In this document: in pieces, positions 1 through 11,567 of the stretch
How the letters are laid out: each line of letters begins with the position of its first letter
How positions within the stretch are numbered: position 1 is the first letter of the stretch
Source of the DNA: Novosphingobium sp. 17-62-19
GTDB lineage: Bacteria; Pseudomonadota; Alphaproteobacteria; Sphingomonadales; Sphingomonadaceae
Reading direction: 5' to 3'
Assembly (NCBI RefSeq): GCF_002256775.1
Contig: NZ_NCII01000023.1
Location: forward strand, 1-34,527
DNA length: 34,527 nt
Notes under the pieces: generated by a model
Database searches by the model: none
What the model was told of the DNA's origin: nothing
Seen by the model: only the letters and a program-made list of their open reading frames with translations
Translations under genes and position numbers: made by a program

Positions 1-963
1 GAAAATCGCGTGGCGTTCAGCATCGCTGATGTCGAGCGCATCGACATAGCGCTTGGTGTCATCGAAATAGAAGCCGGTGGTGGGATCGATCCCGCGCACA
101 GCGCCGACCATTTCAGACCCGAACAGGATGTTCTTGTTCTCGATCACGTCGGCCAGCAGATCGACGCCGGGCTGGTGATAGACGCAGGTATCGAAATAGA
201 CATTGTTCATCAGATGGCCCGAAAGATCGGGTTTCTTGAGCATGTCGGCCAAACCGCGATAGCGCCCCCAGTGATAGGGCACCGCGCCGCCGCCGTGTGG
301 GATGATGAAGCGCAGGGTGGGGAACCTGCTGAACAGATCGCCTTCGAGCAGTTGCATGAAGGCGATAGTGTCCGCCGCGATATAGTACCCGCCCGTGGCG
401 TGCATGGCCGGGTTGCACGATCCCGAAACGTGGATCATCGCCGGAACGTCCAGCTCCACCATCTTCTCGTAGAACGGGAACCAGTATTCGTCGGTCAGCG
501 GCGGATGGGTGAAGCGCCCGCCGCCCGGATCGGGATTGAGATTGCAGCCGATGAAGCCCAGTTCGTTCACGCAGCGGTCCAGCTCGGCAATGGAGCTGGT
601 CATGTCGGCTTCAGGCGACTGCGGCAACATGCACACGCCCGCAAATGTCTCGGGGTAAAGCCCGACGACGCGCGCAATCAGATCGTTGCAGACTTGCGCC
701 CACTTCACCGCGACTGACTGGTCGCCCACGTGCGGGGCCATCGCGCTGGCACGGGGCGAGAAGATCGTCATGTCCGCGCCGCGCTCCTTGAGAAGGCGCA
801 ACTGGTTGGATTCGATGGTCTCGCGAATCTCGTCATCCGAAATGTCGGGATAAGGTGGCGCGGCTTCGCCTGCCTTGAACGCGGCCTTCTGCTTCTCGCG
901 CCACTCGTCGTGCGCCTTGGGCAACACGGTGTAGTGGCCGTGGCAGTCGATGATCATGGTCAT
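1..963 (-). CDS. ligJ: 4-oxalomesaconate hydratase LigJ (3' end outside window)
   Basis: LigJ adds water to the enol/keto form of 4-oxalomesaconate to give 4-carboxy-4-hydroxy-2-oxoadipate in the cytosolic protocatechuate 4,5-cleavage pathway. The leftward frame is open to base 1 (321 codons, no stop); the family is about 340 residues, so roughly 20 C-terminal residues are missing. It is an amidohydrolase-fold protein: the N-terminal metal motif DCHGHYT gives His8 and His10, later segments MIHVSGSCNPAMH and PHGGGAVPYHWGR fit the metal/substrate site, and FGSEMVGAVRGIDP follows near the end. The sequence is very close to my memory of SYK-6 LigJ. The ATG at 963 overlaps the stop of the upstream dehydrogenase (ATGA), implying translational coupling; an in-frame ATG two codons later (957) would also fit the family. 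Downstream ligABC are expected but not visible. Confidence 0.93.
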   Translation of the reverse strand, partial: MTMIIDCHGHYTVLPKAHDEWREKQKAAFKAGEAAPPYPDISDDEIRETIESNQLRLLKERGADMTIFSPRASAMAPHVGDQSVAVKWAQVCNDLIARVVGLYPETFAGVCMLPQSPEADMTSSIAELDRCVNELGFIGCNLNPDPGGGRFTHPPLTDEYWFPFYEKMVELDVPAMIHVSGSCNPAMHATGGYYIAADTIAFMQLLEGDLFSRFPTLRFIIPHGGGAVPYHWGRYRGLADMLKKPDLSGHLMNNVYFDTCVYHQPGVDLLADVIENKNILFGSEMVGAVRGIDPTTGFYFDDTKRYVDALDISDAERHAIF

Positions 964-1781
964 GCGACTTCGGTCCTCTCTGCGGTGAATGCGATTGTCT
1001 TGCCTGCCTGCTCGCGCTGGCGCTTGACCGTGCCGCTGGTCATCAGCGGCTCCACGCCCAACGCTTCCAGCGTCTTGGCGGACTCTTCCATCTCGGCGGC
1101 GCGGCGCAGCCCGTGCGTGGTCATGCGCTCGACGTTGTACTCGGCGCGCTCGAACCAGCTCTGCGCCTTTTCACTGGCGTCGAGCGAGGACAGGACTTCG
1201 TCAACCACGCCAGCCTTGGTCGCCGCCAGCATCATCTCGGCGGTTAGCGCCTCGATGCCCTTGACCATGACCGAACGGATCATCTTGATCGCGCTGGCTC
1301 GGCCGATCTCGTCGCCCACCACACGCGTTTTGGCAAAGCCTGCCGCCCGCAGCAGCGCTTCAGCCTCACTGCCATGTGCGCCCGAAATCAACAGCGGCAC
1401 ATTCATCCGCGCCGGGTTGACCGGGGCCAGCACCGCCACATCGACGTAACGCCCGCCCTCCGCTTCGATGGCCTTGGCGGCGGCACGCTTGGTATCGGGG
1501 GCCACCGAATTCATGTCACACCAGATCGCGCCCGGCTTCAAAAGCGCGGCGAAGTCTTGCGCGGCAGGCAACGCTGAATCCGCGGTTACCAGAGAAAACA
1601 CCAAATCCGCGTCCGACAGCGCACATTCCGCCGTCGCGCAGGCAACGACGCCCGCCTCTTCCATCACCGCGCGGCGCGCCGGATTGATGTCAAAGGCCAG
1701 CGCCGCACACTCCCAGCCTGCCGCCTTGGCAAAAGTGGACCCGGCCTCGCCGAAGCCGATCAGGGCAATTGTGCTCTCCAT
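960..1781 (-). CDS. NAD(P)-dependent oxidoreductase, 6PGDH-like with DUF1932 domain
   Basis: The 273-residue protein opens with a Rossmann dinucleotide motif, ALIGFGEAGSTFA (GxGxxG at about residues 8-13), typical of the 6-phosphogluconate/3-hydroxyisobutyrate dehydrogenase superfamily. The C-terminal half contains the segment SAIKMIRSVMVKGIEAL, whose lysine is the expected catalytic position, and matches the DUF1932 type of all-helical C-terminal domain. The start at 1781 is chosen because the Rossmann strand begins at once and AGGA lies about 9 bases upstream; longer readings run back into the regulator gene. It sits between the LysR gene (62-base gap) and ligJ, with which it shares an ATGA overlap, so it probably belongs to the lig regulon. 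No role for it in protocatechuate breakdown is known to me; reduction of a keto or aldehyde intermediate is a guess. Confidence 0.82.
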   Translation of the reverse strand: MESTIALIGFGEAGSTFAKAAGWECAALAFDINPARRAVMEEAGVVACATAECALSDADLVFSLVTADSALPAAQDFAALLKPGAIWCDMNSVAPDTKRAAAKAIEAEGGRYVDVAVLAPVNPARMNVPLLISGAHGSEAEALLRAAGFAKTRVVGDEIGRASAIKMIRSVMVKGIEALTAEMMLAATKAGVVDEVLSSLDASEKAQSWFERAEYNVERMTTHGLRRAAEMEESAKTLEALGVEPLMTSGTVKRQREQAGKTIAFTAERTEVA

Positions 1782-1843
1782 GACGGCGGTCCTGCGCGGA
1801 CACGCGCAAAGGAACAAATGCAAACATCGCGGCAGGTATAAAT

Positions 1844-3776
<1,933 letters not shown>

Positions 3777-3777
3777 T

Positions 3778-3913
3778 TCCTCCCCGTCACGGGTAGGGGG
3801 ACCGCGTAGCGGTGGAGGGGGCTATCCATTGCCCGACACTTCTCGCGTTGGTGCTGATGCGATAGCCCCCTCCACCACGCTTCGCGCGGTCCCCCTCCCC
3901 GTGCCAGGGAGGA
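3778..3913. repeat. Family A palindromic element, copy A1 (ligK-ligU gap)
   Basis: About 136 bases fill nearly the whole ligK-ligU gap. The outer arms are TCCTCCC (3778-3784) and GGGAGGA (3907-3913). The core arms GGTGGAGGGGGCTATC (3811-3826) and GATAGCCCCCTCCACC (3861-3876) are a perfect 16-base inverted repeat around a 34-base unique loop. Closely related copies occur at 31706-31833 and 33047-33190. It begins 2 bases after the ligK stop and ends 4 bases before the ligU ATG. Confidence 0.92.
3907..3912 (+). promoter_or_regulatory. ligU Shine-Dalgarno inside palindromic element
   Basis: GGGAGG stands 5 bases before the ligU ATG at 3918. It is the right outer arm of element A1, so the ribosome binding site of ligU is built from the repeat. 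In the mRNA this arm can pair with the left arm at 3778-3784, which could mask it. Confidence 0.7.
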
Positions 3914-3917
3914 TCAC

Positions 3918-4970
3918 ATGACGTCAGCTCCCTGCATGTGGATGCGCGGCGGGACGTCGAAGGGCGGCTACTTCCTCAAGGATGATCTGCCCTCAGACAC
4001 CGCCGCCCGCGACGCCTTCCTGCTCGCCATGATGGGCAGCCCCGATCCCGTTCAGATCGACGGGATGGGCGGCGCGGACCCGCTGACCAGCAAGGTCGCC
4101 GTCGTCAGCAAATCGACCCGTGAAGGCATCGACGTTGACTACCTGTTCCTGCAGGTCTTCGTCGATCAGGCCATCGTCACCGACGCGCAGAACTGCGGCA
4201 ATATCCTTGCTGGCGTCGGCCCCTTTGCCATCGAGCGCGGCCTTGTTTCGGCCACCGGCGATGAAACCCGCGTCACCATCTTCATGGAGAACACTGGGCA
4301 AGTCGCCGTTGCTTCGGTCAGCACGCCTGGCGGTAAGGTCTCCTACAAGGGCAAGGCAAAGATCGACGGCGTCCCCGGCTCGCACGCGCCGGTCCCGCTC
4401 GAATTCCGCGACACCGCCGGGTCTTCCTGCGGTGCGCTCCTGCCCACCAGCAACGCGGTCGATGTGGTCAACGGCGTTGCCGTCACGCTAATCGACAACG
4501 GAATGCCCTGCGTGGTGATGAAGGCCGAAGACCTGGGCATCACAGGATATGAGGACCGGGACTGGCTTGACGCTGCGACCGACCTCAAGGCAAGGATCGA
4601 AGCCATCCGCCTGATCGTCGGCCCGATGATGAACCTTGGCGATGTGAAGGAAAAGTCGGTCCCCAAGATGATGCTCGTCGCCCCGCCCAAGAACGGCGGC
4701 GCGGTGACGGTGCGCAGCTTCATTCCCCACCGTGCGCACGCCACCATCGGCGTGCTGGGCGCGGTCAGCGTCGCCACAGCATGCCTTATCCCCGGTTCGC
4801 CTGCGGCCGAAGTTGCCGAAATCCCCGAAGGCAGCCGTAAACTGCTGTCGGTAGAACACCCAACAGGCGAAATGAGCTGCGTGCTTGAAGTGGACGACAG
4901 CGGCGACGTCCGCACCGCCGCCTTGCTGCGCACCGCGCGCAAGCTGATGGATGGGGTGGTGTATGGCTGA
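3918..4970 (+). CDS. ligU: 4-oxalomesaconate tautomerase LigU (PrpF/DAP-epimerase fold)
   Basis: LigU is a 1,3-allylic isomerase that moves the double bond of 4-oxalomesaconate, making 2-keto-4-carboxy-3-hexenedioate for LigJ. The 350-residue protein belongs to the PrpF branch of the diaminopimelate-epimerase superfamily and shows its two related halves: N-terminal CMWMRGGTSKGGYF, then DGMGGADPLTSKVAVVSK, DAQNCGNILAGVGPFAIE, and in the second half SFIPHRAHATIGVLGAVSV. Lys59 and Cys93 correspond, with a constant seven-residue offset, to the catalytic Lys66 and Cys100 that I recall for SYK-6 LigU. The ATG at 3918 is set by GGGAGG five bases upstream, a site lying within palindromic element A1. 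Gene order ligK-ligU-ligI is that of SYK-6. The next gap carries repeat C1. Confidence 0.92.
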   Translation: MTSAPCMWMRGGTSKGGYFLKDDLPSDTAARDAFLLAMMGSPDPVQIDGMGGADPLTSKVAVVSKSTREGIDVDYLFLQVFVDQAIVTDAQNCGNILAGVGPFAIERGLVSATGDETRVTIFMENTGQVAVASVSTPGGKVSYKGKAKIDGVPGSHAPVPLEFRDTAGSSCGALLPTSNAVDVVNGVAVTLIDNGMPCVVMKAEDLGITGYEDRDWLDAATDLKARIEAIRLIVGPMMNLGDVKEKSVPKMMLVAPPKNGGAVTVRSFIPHRAHATIGVLGAVSVATACLIPGSPAAEVAEIPEGSRKLLSVEHPTGEMSCVLEVDDSGDVRTAALLRTARKLMDGVVYG

Positions 4971-4984
4971 GGCGGTGCAACATG

Positions 4985-5973
<989 letters not shown>

Positions 5974-5986
5974 TCGGCTGCGAAGG

Positions 5987-6071
5987 TGCGCCCCCGCGAA
6001 GGCGGGGGCCTCAGGCCATTTACGCGAACATTCCGATACAACACCGAGACCCCCGCCTTCGCGGGGGCGCA
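5987..6071. repeat. Family B paired hairpin element, copy B1
   Basis: Two GC-rich hairpins (CCCCCGCGAAGGCGGGGG and CCCCCGCCTTCGCGGGGG) lie in inverse orientation about 45 bases apart, making one large inverted repeat bounded by TGCG and CGCA. It begins 14 bases after the ligI stop and could end or stabilise that transcript. The remaining bases to the chemoreceptor start (6072-6260) show no gene or clear promoter. Confidence 0.88.
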
Positions 6072-6260
6072 GCAGCGCGTTAACCACACAACGCCGCGCA
6101 TTTCCGTGCTCTGATCCGGCCAGCCCAAGCGCCGTCGCAATACAACTGAGCGAAATCCTTACCCACCGCTGCGCAGCATTACGGGGCCGCGCCCTTACCG
6201 AAACTTGCCCTTGTTCCCTTAGCACCGGTTCCCATGCCGAGAGCCTTTGCGGGGACCGAG

Positions 6261-8156
6261 ATGCTCAAGTTCAATATCACTGCCAAGTTCATAGCCGCAT
6301 TCGCACTGCTTCTTGCGGCCACCGCCGCAATGGGCCTGTTTGCCATTTCCAAGCTTGGCGAAGTCAACGACATCGCAGCCGAACAGCGCACAGTGTGGAT
6401 TCCCGGCGCTGAAACGCTTGGTGATATCCACGCCTTCACCTCGCAGTACCGGTTGAAGCAGGGCGAGATGTTTGCAGGCTCATCGCCCGATGCGATGGCC
6501 CGGAGCCAAAAATTGCTCCGTAGCGCCCGCAATGCCATCGAAGGCGGCCTTGGCGACTATGAAAAGCTGGTCGTCACGCCCGAGCAGAAGGCGGCTGTCG
6601 GTGCGATGAAAGACGCGTGGGGCGCGCTGACGGCACAGGACGAAACACTGCAATCCATGGCGCTTGCCGGAGACACAGCAGGTGCCAGCGCAATGCACGA
6701 AGGCGAAGGTCTCGACACTTTCTACACGCTCGAAGACACGATCCTCACCGCGATCGACGCCAACAAGAAGGCCGCAGACGCTGTCGCCACCCGCGCAGAG
6801 CATATCCACGCATCCGCCCGCAAATTCACATTCGCCGCGATGGGACTTACGCTTCTTGCCGCGCTTGTCATGCTCGGCCTGCTGATCCGCAGCATTGCCC
6901 GCCCGGTCGTGAAAATGTCCGAGGCCGTTTCACGCCTGGTGGACGGCGATCACGCGGTCAATGTCCCCGGCCTGTCCCGCAGTGACGAACTTGGCCAATT
7001 GGCCCGCGCGCTTGACCGGTTCCGCGATGTCTTTGCTTCTGATCACGCACGCGCCGAATCCGAAAAGGCACAGGCCCGCGAAACGCAGATCACTATCGAT
7101 GCGATTGGCGATGGCCTCACCGCGCTCGCCGAAGGCAACCTCACGTTCCGCGTTAACGAAAACGGCTCGGGCGCGCTTGCCAAGTTGCATGTCGACTACA
7201 ACGCCGCCGTTGCTTCGCTCGAAGGCGTGCTGTCGAAAATCGTCGATGGCTGCAACACGATCAAGCTTGGCACGGACGAAATTGCCAGCGCCTCAAATGA
7301 TCTGGCCATGCGCACAGAACAGCAGGCCACCTCGCTTGCCGAAACCTCGCGCACGCTCAACGAATTCACCACATCGGTAAAGACTACGGCAGAGAATGCC
7401 AAACAGACCAGCGCACGCCTCACTGTGGCCCGCTCTACCGCCGATGGCGTGGGCGACACCGCCAACCGCGCCATTGCCGCCATGCGCAGCATTGAAAGCA
7501 GCTCGAAGGAAATGGCTGAAATCGTCGGCGTGATCGATGGGATTGCCTTCCAGACCAACCTGCTGGCGCTCAATGCCGGGGTCGAAGCCGCCCGTGCTGG
7601 TGATGCGGGCAAGGGCTTTGCCGTGGTTGCTACCGAAGTGCGCGCGCTTGCCCAACGCTCAGCCGATGCCGCCAAGTCCATCCGCGATCTGATCAGCAAA
7701 AGCACCGAAGAAGTCAGCGGTGGCGTCGCGCTCGTGGAATCGAGCGGCGAAGCGTTGCGGCAAATCGTCAGCGAAGTCAGCGCCGTTTCTGGTCTGGTCG
7801 ATGCCATTGCCGAGGCAGCAGGCCAGCAGGCCGCAGGCATCGCCGACATCTCAGGCATGGTCGGATCGATGGACTCGTTCACGCAGCAGAACGCCGCGAT
7901 GGTCGAGGAAAGCTCGGCCGGCACCCGTAACCTTGCAACCGAAACAATCTCGCTGGTCGATCAGCTCGCCCGCTTCCAGCTTGGCAAAGCGTCCGGCCTC
8001 AGCGCAGGCGCTGCCTTTGGCAAAGCCAGCTACACGCCGCCTAGCGAAGAACCGGCCGCACGCATGGCCCCACCATCACGATCAGCCCCACCACCTCCAC
8101 GGGTTGTCGGCAATACCGCCCTCAAGCCCAGCGAGGACGACTGGTCCGAGTTCTGA
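6261..8156 (+). CDS. Methyl-accepting chemotaxis protein with 4-helix sensor and CheR-tether tail
   Basis: Inner-membrane chemoreceptor of 631 residues that senses a periplasmic signal and controls CheA. Order: TM1 at about 10-30; a helical periplasmic domain, about 31-188, of the four-helix-bundle type; TM2 at about 190-212; HAMP at about 211-264; a second HAMP-like unit at about 283-328; and the signalling domain whose hairpin tip contains [20 protein letters not shown] and [19 protein letters not shown] (about 428-467). After a Pro-rich linker the protein ends DDWSEF, which fits the WxxF pentapeptide that tethers CheR/CheB in some receptors. The ATG at 6261 follows GGGGA by about 7 bases and leads directly into TM1. 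No che genes are nearby. Its place beside ligI suggests, but does not prove, a role in taxis to aromatic acids. Confidence 0.93.
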   Translation: MLKFNITAKFIAAFALLLAATAAMGLFAISKLGEVNDIAAEQRTVWIPGAETLGDIHAFTSQYRLKQGEMFAGSSPDAMARSQKLLRSARNAIEGGLGDYEKLVVTPEQKAAVGAMKDAWGALTAQDETLQSMALAGDTAGASAMHEGEGLDTFYTLEDTILTAIDANKKAADAVATRAEHIHASARKFTFAAMGLTLLAALVMLGLLIRSIARPVVKMSEAVSRLVDGDHAVNVPGLSRSDELGQLARALDRFRDVFASDHARAESEKAQARETQITIDAIGDGLTALAEGNLTFRVNENGSGALAKLHVDYNAAVASLEGVLSKIVDGCNTIKLGTDEIASASNDLAMRTEQQATSLAETSRTLNEFTTSVKTTAENAKQTSARLTVARSTADGVGDTANRAIAAMRSIESSSKEMAEIVGVIDGIAFQTNLLALNAGVEAARAGDAGKGFAVVATEVRALAQRSADAAKSIRDLISKSTEEVSGGVALVESSGEALRQIVSEVSAVSGLVDAIAEAAGQQAAGIADISGMVGSMDSFTQQNAAMVEESSAGTRNLATETISLVDQLARFQLGKASGLSAGAAFGKASYTPPSEEPAARMAPPSRSAPPPPRVVGNTALKPSEDDWSEF

Positions 8157-8198
8157 CGCCTTCCCCCCATCCCTCAACCACCACGCAAGGACAAATCC

Positions 8199-8543
8199 AT
8201 GAAAATGATCGAGAAGTTCGCCTTCTGCTTCGCTGCCCTGGCACTCACCGCAACCTCCGCCTTTGCCCAGTCAGCAGACTGGCAGAAGCAGGTTGCCCGC
8301 ATCATCGGCTCGAAGCAGACCTATCCCCGCACCGCCCAGATGCGTGGCGAAGAAGGCACCGCCCGCGTCAAGGTCTATGTCGGCGCTGGCGGCCAGATCG
8401 AACGTGCCGAATTGGTCGCCCCATCGGGATCGTCAACGCTCGACAAGGAGGCCGTTGCCATGCCTACCCGCGCCGGATCGGTTCCACCCCCGCCAGGAGG
8501 TGCTACCGCAATCATCGTGCCGGTCACTTGGAAGTTGCTCTAA
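8199..8543 (+). CDS. Small periplasmic TonB C-terminal-domain protein
   Basis: The 114-residue protein has a Sec signal peptide (basic start, hydrophobic core FCFAALALTATSAFA, cleavage near AFA-Q at about 23-24). After it comes one TonB C-terminal-like domain: YPRTAQMRGEEGTARVKVYV, then GQIERAELVAPSGSSTLDKE and a final VPVTWKL strand. True TonB has an N-terminal membrane anchor and a long Pro-rich spacer. Here both are missing, so it cannot reach ExbBD in the usual way and is probably not a classical energy transducer. AAGGA precedes the ATG at 8199. It lies 42 bases after the chemoreceptor, on the same strand, and is followed by a strong terminator at 8629-8659. Its role is unknown to me. 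Confidence 0.82.
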   Translation: MKMIEKFAFCFAALALTATSAFAQSADWQKQVARIIGSKQTYPRTAQMRGEEGTARVKVYVGAGGQIERAELVAPSGSSTLDKEAVAMPTRAGSVPPPPGGATAIIVPVTWKLL

Positions 8544-8628
8544 TTCAAAAGCTTGGCATCGGCATCGCCACCCCCTGCGGCGCTCGCCGATGCCCAGAAC
8601 TGCCGGATACCCCTCTCGGCATATGATT

Positions 8629-8659
8629 GGGGCGGTCCCAAGTGGACCGCCCCCTTTTT
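8629..8659 (+). terminator. Rho-independent terminator after the TonB-C gene
   Basis: GGGGCGGTCC (8629-8638) pairs perfectly with GGACCGCCCC (8644-8653) around a 5-base loop and is followed by C and five T residues. It is a textbook intrinsic terminator for the rightward chemoreceptor/TonB-C transcript. Bases 8544-8628 before it show no gene. Confidence 0.9.
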
Positions 8660-8680
8660 GCGTTGCATAACGCCCAGTGA

Positions 8681-8757
8681 GACCCCGCAAAGGCTGGGAC
8701 CTCGGCGGTTTCACTGAATTTGGTTCGGACTGCCTGAGGCCCCCGCCTTCGCGGGGG
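8681..8757. repeat. Family B paired hairpin element, copy B2 (left half degenerate)
   Basis: The right hairpin CCCCCGCCTTCGCGGGGG (8740-8757) is intact. The left unit (8681-8700, CCCCGCAAAGGCTGGG) has decayed and pairs poorly. The element lies between the convergent TonB-C gene and clpB, 47 bases from the clpB stop. Confidence 0.78.
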
Positions 8758-8804
8758 AGCAGGTTGTGGAGAGAGGGAGAGGGAGCGCAAAGGCCCCCCA
8801 ACCC

Positions 8805-11384
8805 TCAACTCACCACAAAACTCAGCGCTCCATCGCCTTCGTCAATCATCACAGTGCTGCCATCAGGCACTTCGCCGCGTAGCAGCTTTTCCGCCAGCGG
8901 ATCCTGCAAGTACCGCTGCACCGCCCGCTTCAACGGCCGCGCGCCATAGACCCGATCGTAGCCAACCCGGCCCAGCCAGCGCTTGGCCGCATCGCTCAGA
9001 TCCAGCACGATCTTGCGATCCTTCAGCAGCTTGGCCACCCGCGCCACCTGGATTTCGACGATCGGCGCCATGTGCTCCTGCCCCAGCCGGTGGAACAGGA
9101 TGATCTCGTCGAGCCGGTTGAGGAATTCGGGCCGGAAATGCCCGCGCACCACCTCCATCACCTGCGGCTCCACCAGCCCCACATCCTGCCCCTCTTCCAG
9201 ACTGGCAAGGTATTGGCTGCCAAGGTTGCTGGTCAGGATGATCAGCGTGTTGGTGAAGTCCACCACGCGGCCCTGCCCATCGGTCAGGCGGCCATCGTCG
9301 AGAACCTGCAGCAGCACGTTGAACACGTCGCCGTGGGCCTTCTCCACCTCGTCGAACAGCACGACCTGATAAGGCCGCCTGCGAACCGCTTCGGTAAGAA
9401 CTCCACCTTCATCGTAACCAACATAGCCTGGAGGCGCACCGATCAACCGGCTCACGGAGTGCTTCTCCATGAACTCCGACATGTCGATCCGAACCATCGC
9501 GGTGTCGTCATCGAACAGGAATCCGGCCAGCGCCTTGGTCAACTCGGTCTTCCCCACACCCGTCGGGCCGAGGAACAGGAAGCTGCCCAGCGGCCGGTTC
9601 GGATCCTGCAAACCAGCCCGTGCGCGGCGCACGGCCTTGGACACGGCAATCACCGCGTCCTTCTGCCCGATCACGCGCTTGCCGATCACTTCTTCCATCT
9701 TGAGCAGCTTCTCGCGCTCACCCTGCAGCATCCGGTCCACCGGCACGCCGGTCCATTTGCTGACCACGGCGGCGATGTCGTCGGCGGTCACTTCCTCGCG
9801 CAGCATCGCGTTTTCGGCAACGCCCTCTGCTTCGGCCAGTTGCCGCTCCAGTTCGGGGATGCGGCCATAGGCAAGCTCGCCCGCCTTCGCCAGATCACCG
9901 TTGCGCTGCGCAACTTCCAGTTCGCTCTTCGCGGCGTCCAGCGCTTCCTTGATCTTGCCCTCGGCGGCAATCTTGTCGCGCTCGTTCTGCCAGCGCGTGG
10001 TCAGTTCGGCCGATTGCTGCTCGTGATTCGCCAGTTCCTCGCGCAAGGTCGCCAGCCGGTCCTTGCTTGCCTGATCGGTTTCCTTGGCCAGCGCCATCTC
10101 CTCGATCTTCATCTGGATGATGCGCCGGTCGAGCTTTTCGATTTCCTCGGGCTTGCTTTCCACTTCCATGCGGATGCGGCTCGCGGCCTCGTCCATCAGG
10201 TCGATGGCCTTGTCGGGCAAGAAGCGGTCGGCGATATAGCGGTTGGACAGCGTCGCCGCCGCCACGATCGCATTGTCGGCAATGCGCACGCCGTGGTGCA
10301 GTTCGTACTTGTCCTTGATCCCGCGCAGGATCGAGATCGTATCCTCCACGGTCGGCTCACCCACGAACACCGGCTGGAACCGCCGTTGCAACGCGGGGTC
10401 TTTCTCCACGTACTTCTGGTATTCATCGAGCGTGGTTGCGCCGATGCAGTGCAGTTCGCCGCGTGCCAGTGCGGGCTTGAGCAGATTGGAGGCATCCATC
10501 GCCCCCTCGCCCTTGCCCGCGCCGATCAGCGTGTGCATCTCGTCAATGAACAGGATGATCTCGCCCTCGGCGCCCTTCACCTCGTCGAGCACGGCCTTCA
10601 GCCGCTCCTCGAACTCGCCACGATACTTGGCGCCCGCGATCAGGCTGCCCATGTCGAGCGACATCAGGCGGCGGTCCTTGAGGCTGTCCGGCACGTCGCC
10701 ATTGGCGATGCGCAGCGCGAGGCCTTCGGCAATCGCGGTCTTGCCCACGCCCGGTTCGCCGATCAGCGCCGGGTTGTTCTTGGTGCGCCGGGCAAGGATT
10801 TGCACGGCGCGGCGGATTTCCTCGTCGCGCCCGATCACGGGATCGAGCTTGCCCTCGCGCGCCGCCTGCGTCAGATCGCGGGCATAGCGCTTCATCGCGT
10901 CATAGGCGTTCTCGGCGCTCGCGCTGTCAGCGTTGCGCCCGCCCCTCAGTGCGGTGATCGCCGCTTCCAGCGCCTGCGCGGTGACATTCGCCGACTTCAA
11001 CGCTTGCCCGGCCGATGTCGCCGCCGCCAGCGTCAACGCCACCAGCATCCGCTCCACCGTCACGAAGCTGTCGCCGGACTTGGCCGCAATCTGCTCGGCA
11101 GAGTCCAGAACGCGCACCGCATCGTTGTCCAGCCCCGGCGTCTGCTGCGCGCCGGAGCCTGAGACGGCGGCGATTTTGGCCAGCGCCTTGTCCACTTCAG
11201 CCTGCGCCAGCGCGGCATTGCCGCCCGCGCGCTGGATCAAGCCGCTAGCCATGCCTTCGCTGTCTTCCAGCAGAGCCTTCAGAATATGATCGGGCGTGAT
11301 CCGCTGATGGTTCATGCGGATCGCCACGGTCTGTGCGGCCTGCAGAAAGCCCTTGGCGCGGTCGGTGAATTTTTCGAGGTTCAT
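8805..11384 (-). CDS. clpB: ATP-dependent disaggregase ClpB
   Basis: ClpB is the hexameric AAA+ (Hsp100) chaperone that, with DnaK, pulls polypeptides out of aggregates. The 859-residue length is typical. Domains: Clp N-terminal repeats (about 1-145); AAA-1 with Walker A GEPGVGKT at 209-216 and Walker [10 protein letters not shown]; the coiled-coil middle domain (about 400-520), which separates ClpB from ClpA and ClpC; AAA-2 with Walker A GPTGVGKT at about 605 and Walker [12 protein letters not shown]; then the D2-small domain. Pore loops [10 protein letters not shown] and GYVGYDEGG are present. AGGAGG lies 12 bases before the ATG at 11384. A sigma-32-like promoter precedes it. The gene stands alone, with repeat B2 downstream and B3 upstream. 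Confidence 0.97.
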   Translation of the reverse strand: MNLEKFTDRAKGFLQAAQTVAIRMNHQRITPDHILKALLEDSEGMASGLIQRAGGNAALAQAEVDKALAKIAAVSGSGAQQTPGLDNDAVRVLDSAEQIAAKSGDSFVTVERMLVALTLAAATSAGQALKSANVTAQALEAAITALRGGRNADSASAENAYDAMKRYARDLTQAAREGKLDPVIGRDEEIRRAVQILARRTKNNPALIGEPGVGKTAIAEGLALRIANGDVPDSLKDRRLMSLDMGSLIAGAKYRGEFEERLKAVLDEVKGAEGEIILFIDEMHTLIGAGKGEGAMDASNLLKPALARGELHCIGATTLDEYQKYVEKDPALQRRFQPVFVGEPTVEDTISILRGIKDKYELHHGVRIADNAIVAAATLSNRYIADRFLPDKAIDLMDEAASRIRMEVESKPEEIEKLDRRIIQMKIEEMALAKETDQASKDRLATLREELANHEQQSAELTTRWQNERDKIAAEGKIKEALDAAKSELEVAQRNGDLAKAGELAYGRIPELERQLAEAEGVAENAMLREEVTADDIAAVVSKWTGVPVDRMLQGEREKLLKMEEVIGKRVIGQKDAVIAVSKAVRRARAGLQDPNRPLGSFLFLGPTGVGKTELTKALAGFLFDDDTAMVRIDMSEFMEKHSVSRLIGAPPGYVGYDEGGVLTEAVRRRPYQVVLFDEVEKAHGDVFNVLLQVLDDGRLTDGQGRVVDFTNTLIILTSNLGSQYLASLEEGQDVGLVEPQVMEVVRGHFRPEFLNRLDEIILFHRLGQEHMAPIVEIQVARVAKLLKDRKIVLDLSDAAKRWLGRVGYDRVYGARPLKRAVQRYLQDPLAEKLLRGEVPDGSTVMIDEGDGALSFVVS

Positions 11385-11412
11385 GGTGTTGAACTTCCTC
11401 CTGTTGCGCTGA

Positions 11413-11440
11413 ACATGGTGTGGCTTTTTCGCAACACAAG
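11413..11440 (-). promoter_or_regulatory. Putative heat-shock (RpoH/sigma-32) promoter of clpB
   Basis: Reading leftward, CTTGTG (11440-11435) is followed after 14 bases by CACCATGT (11420-11413). This resembles the sigma-32 consensus CTTGAA, 13-15 bases, CCCCATNT, with most key positions kept. It would start transcription about 20 bases before the clpB ATG, leaving room for AGGAGG. ClpB is a classical RpoH target, which supports the reading. Confidence 0.55.
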
Positions 11441-11476
11441 GGCCGCGCCGACGAAAATGCTACGCGGTTCGACCAG

Positions 11477-11560
11477 CGCGTCCCCGCGCAGGCGGGGACC
11501 TCGGTCGGATTACGCTGCCGTTCTGTGATAGCCCTGAGGCCCCCGCCTTCGCGGGGGCGC
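11477..11560. repeat. Family B paired hairpin element, copy B3
   Basis: The left unit TCCCCGCGCAGGCGGGGA and right unit CCCCCGCCTTCGCGGGGG are inversely oriented about 43 bases apart. The right end lies 7 bases after the stop of the leftward M28 peptidase gene, and the left end lies upstream of the clpB promoter. It may therefore insulate clpB from readthrough. Confidence 0.87.
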
Positions 11561-11567
11561 AAGCATG

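Noticed and set aside
5987-6071. Repeated GC-rich units considered as CRISPR repeats
   Set aside because: Each copy is a paired inverted hairpin scattered singly after genes. There is no array of direct repeats with unique spacers and no cas gene.
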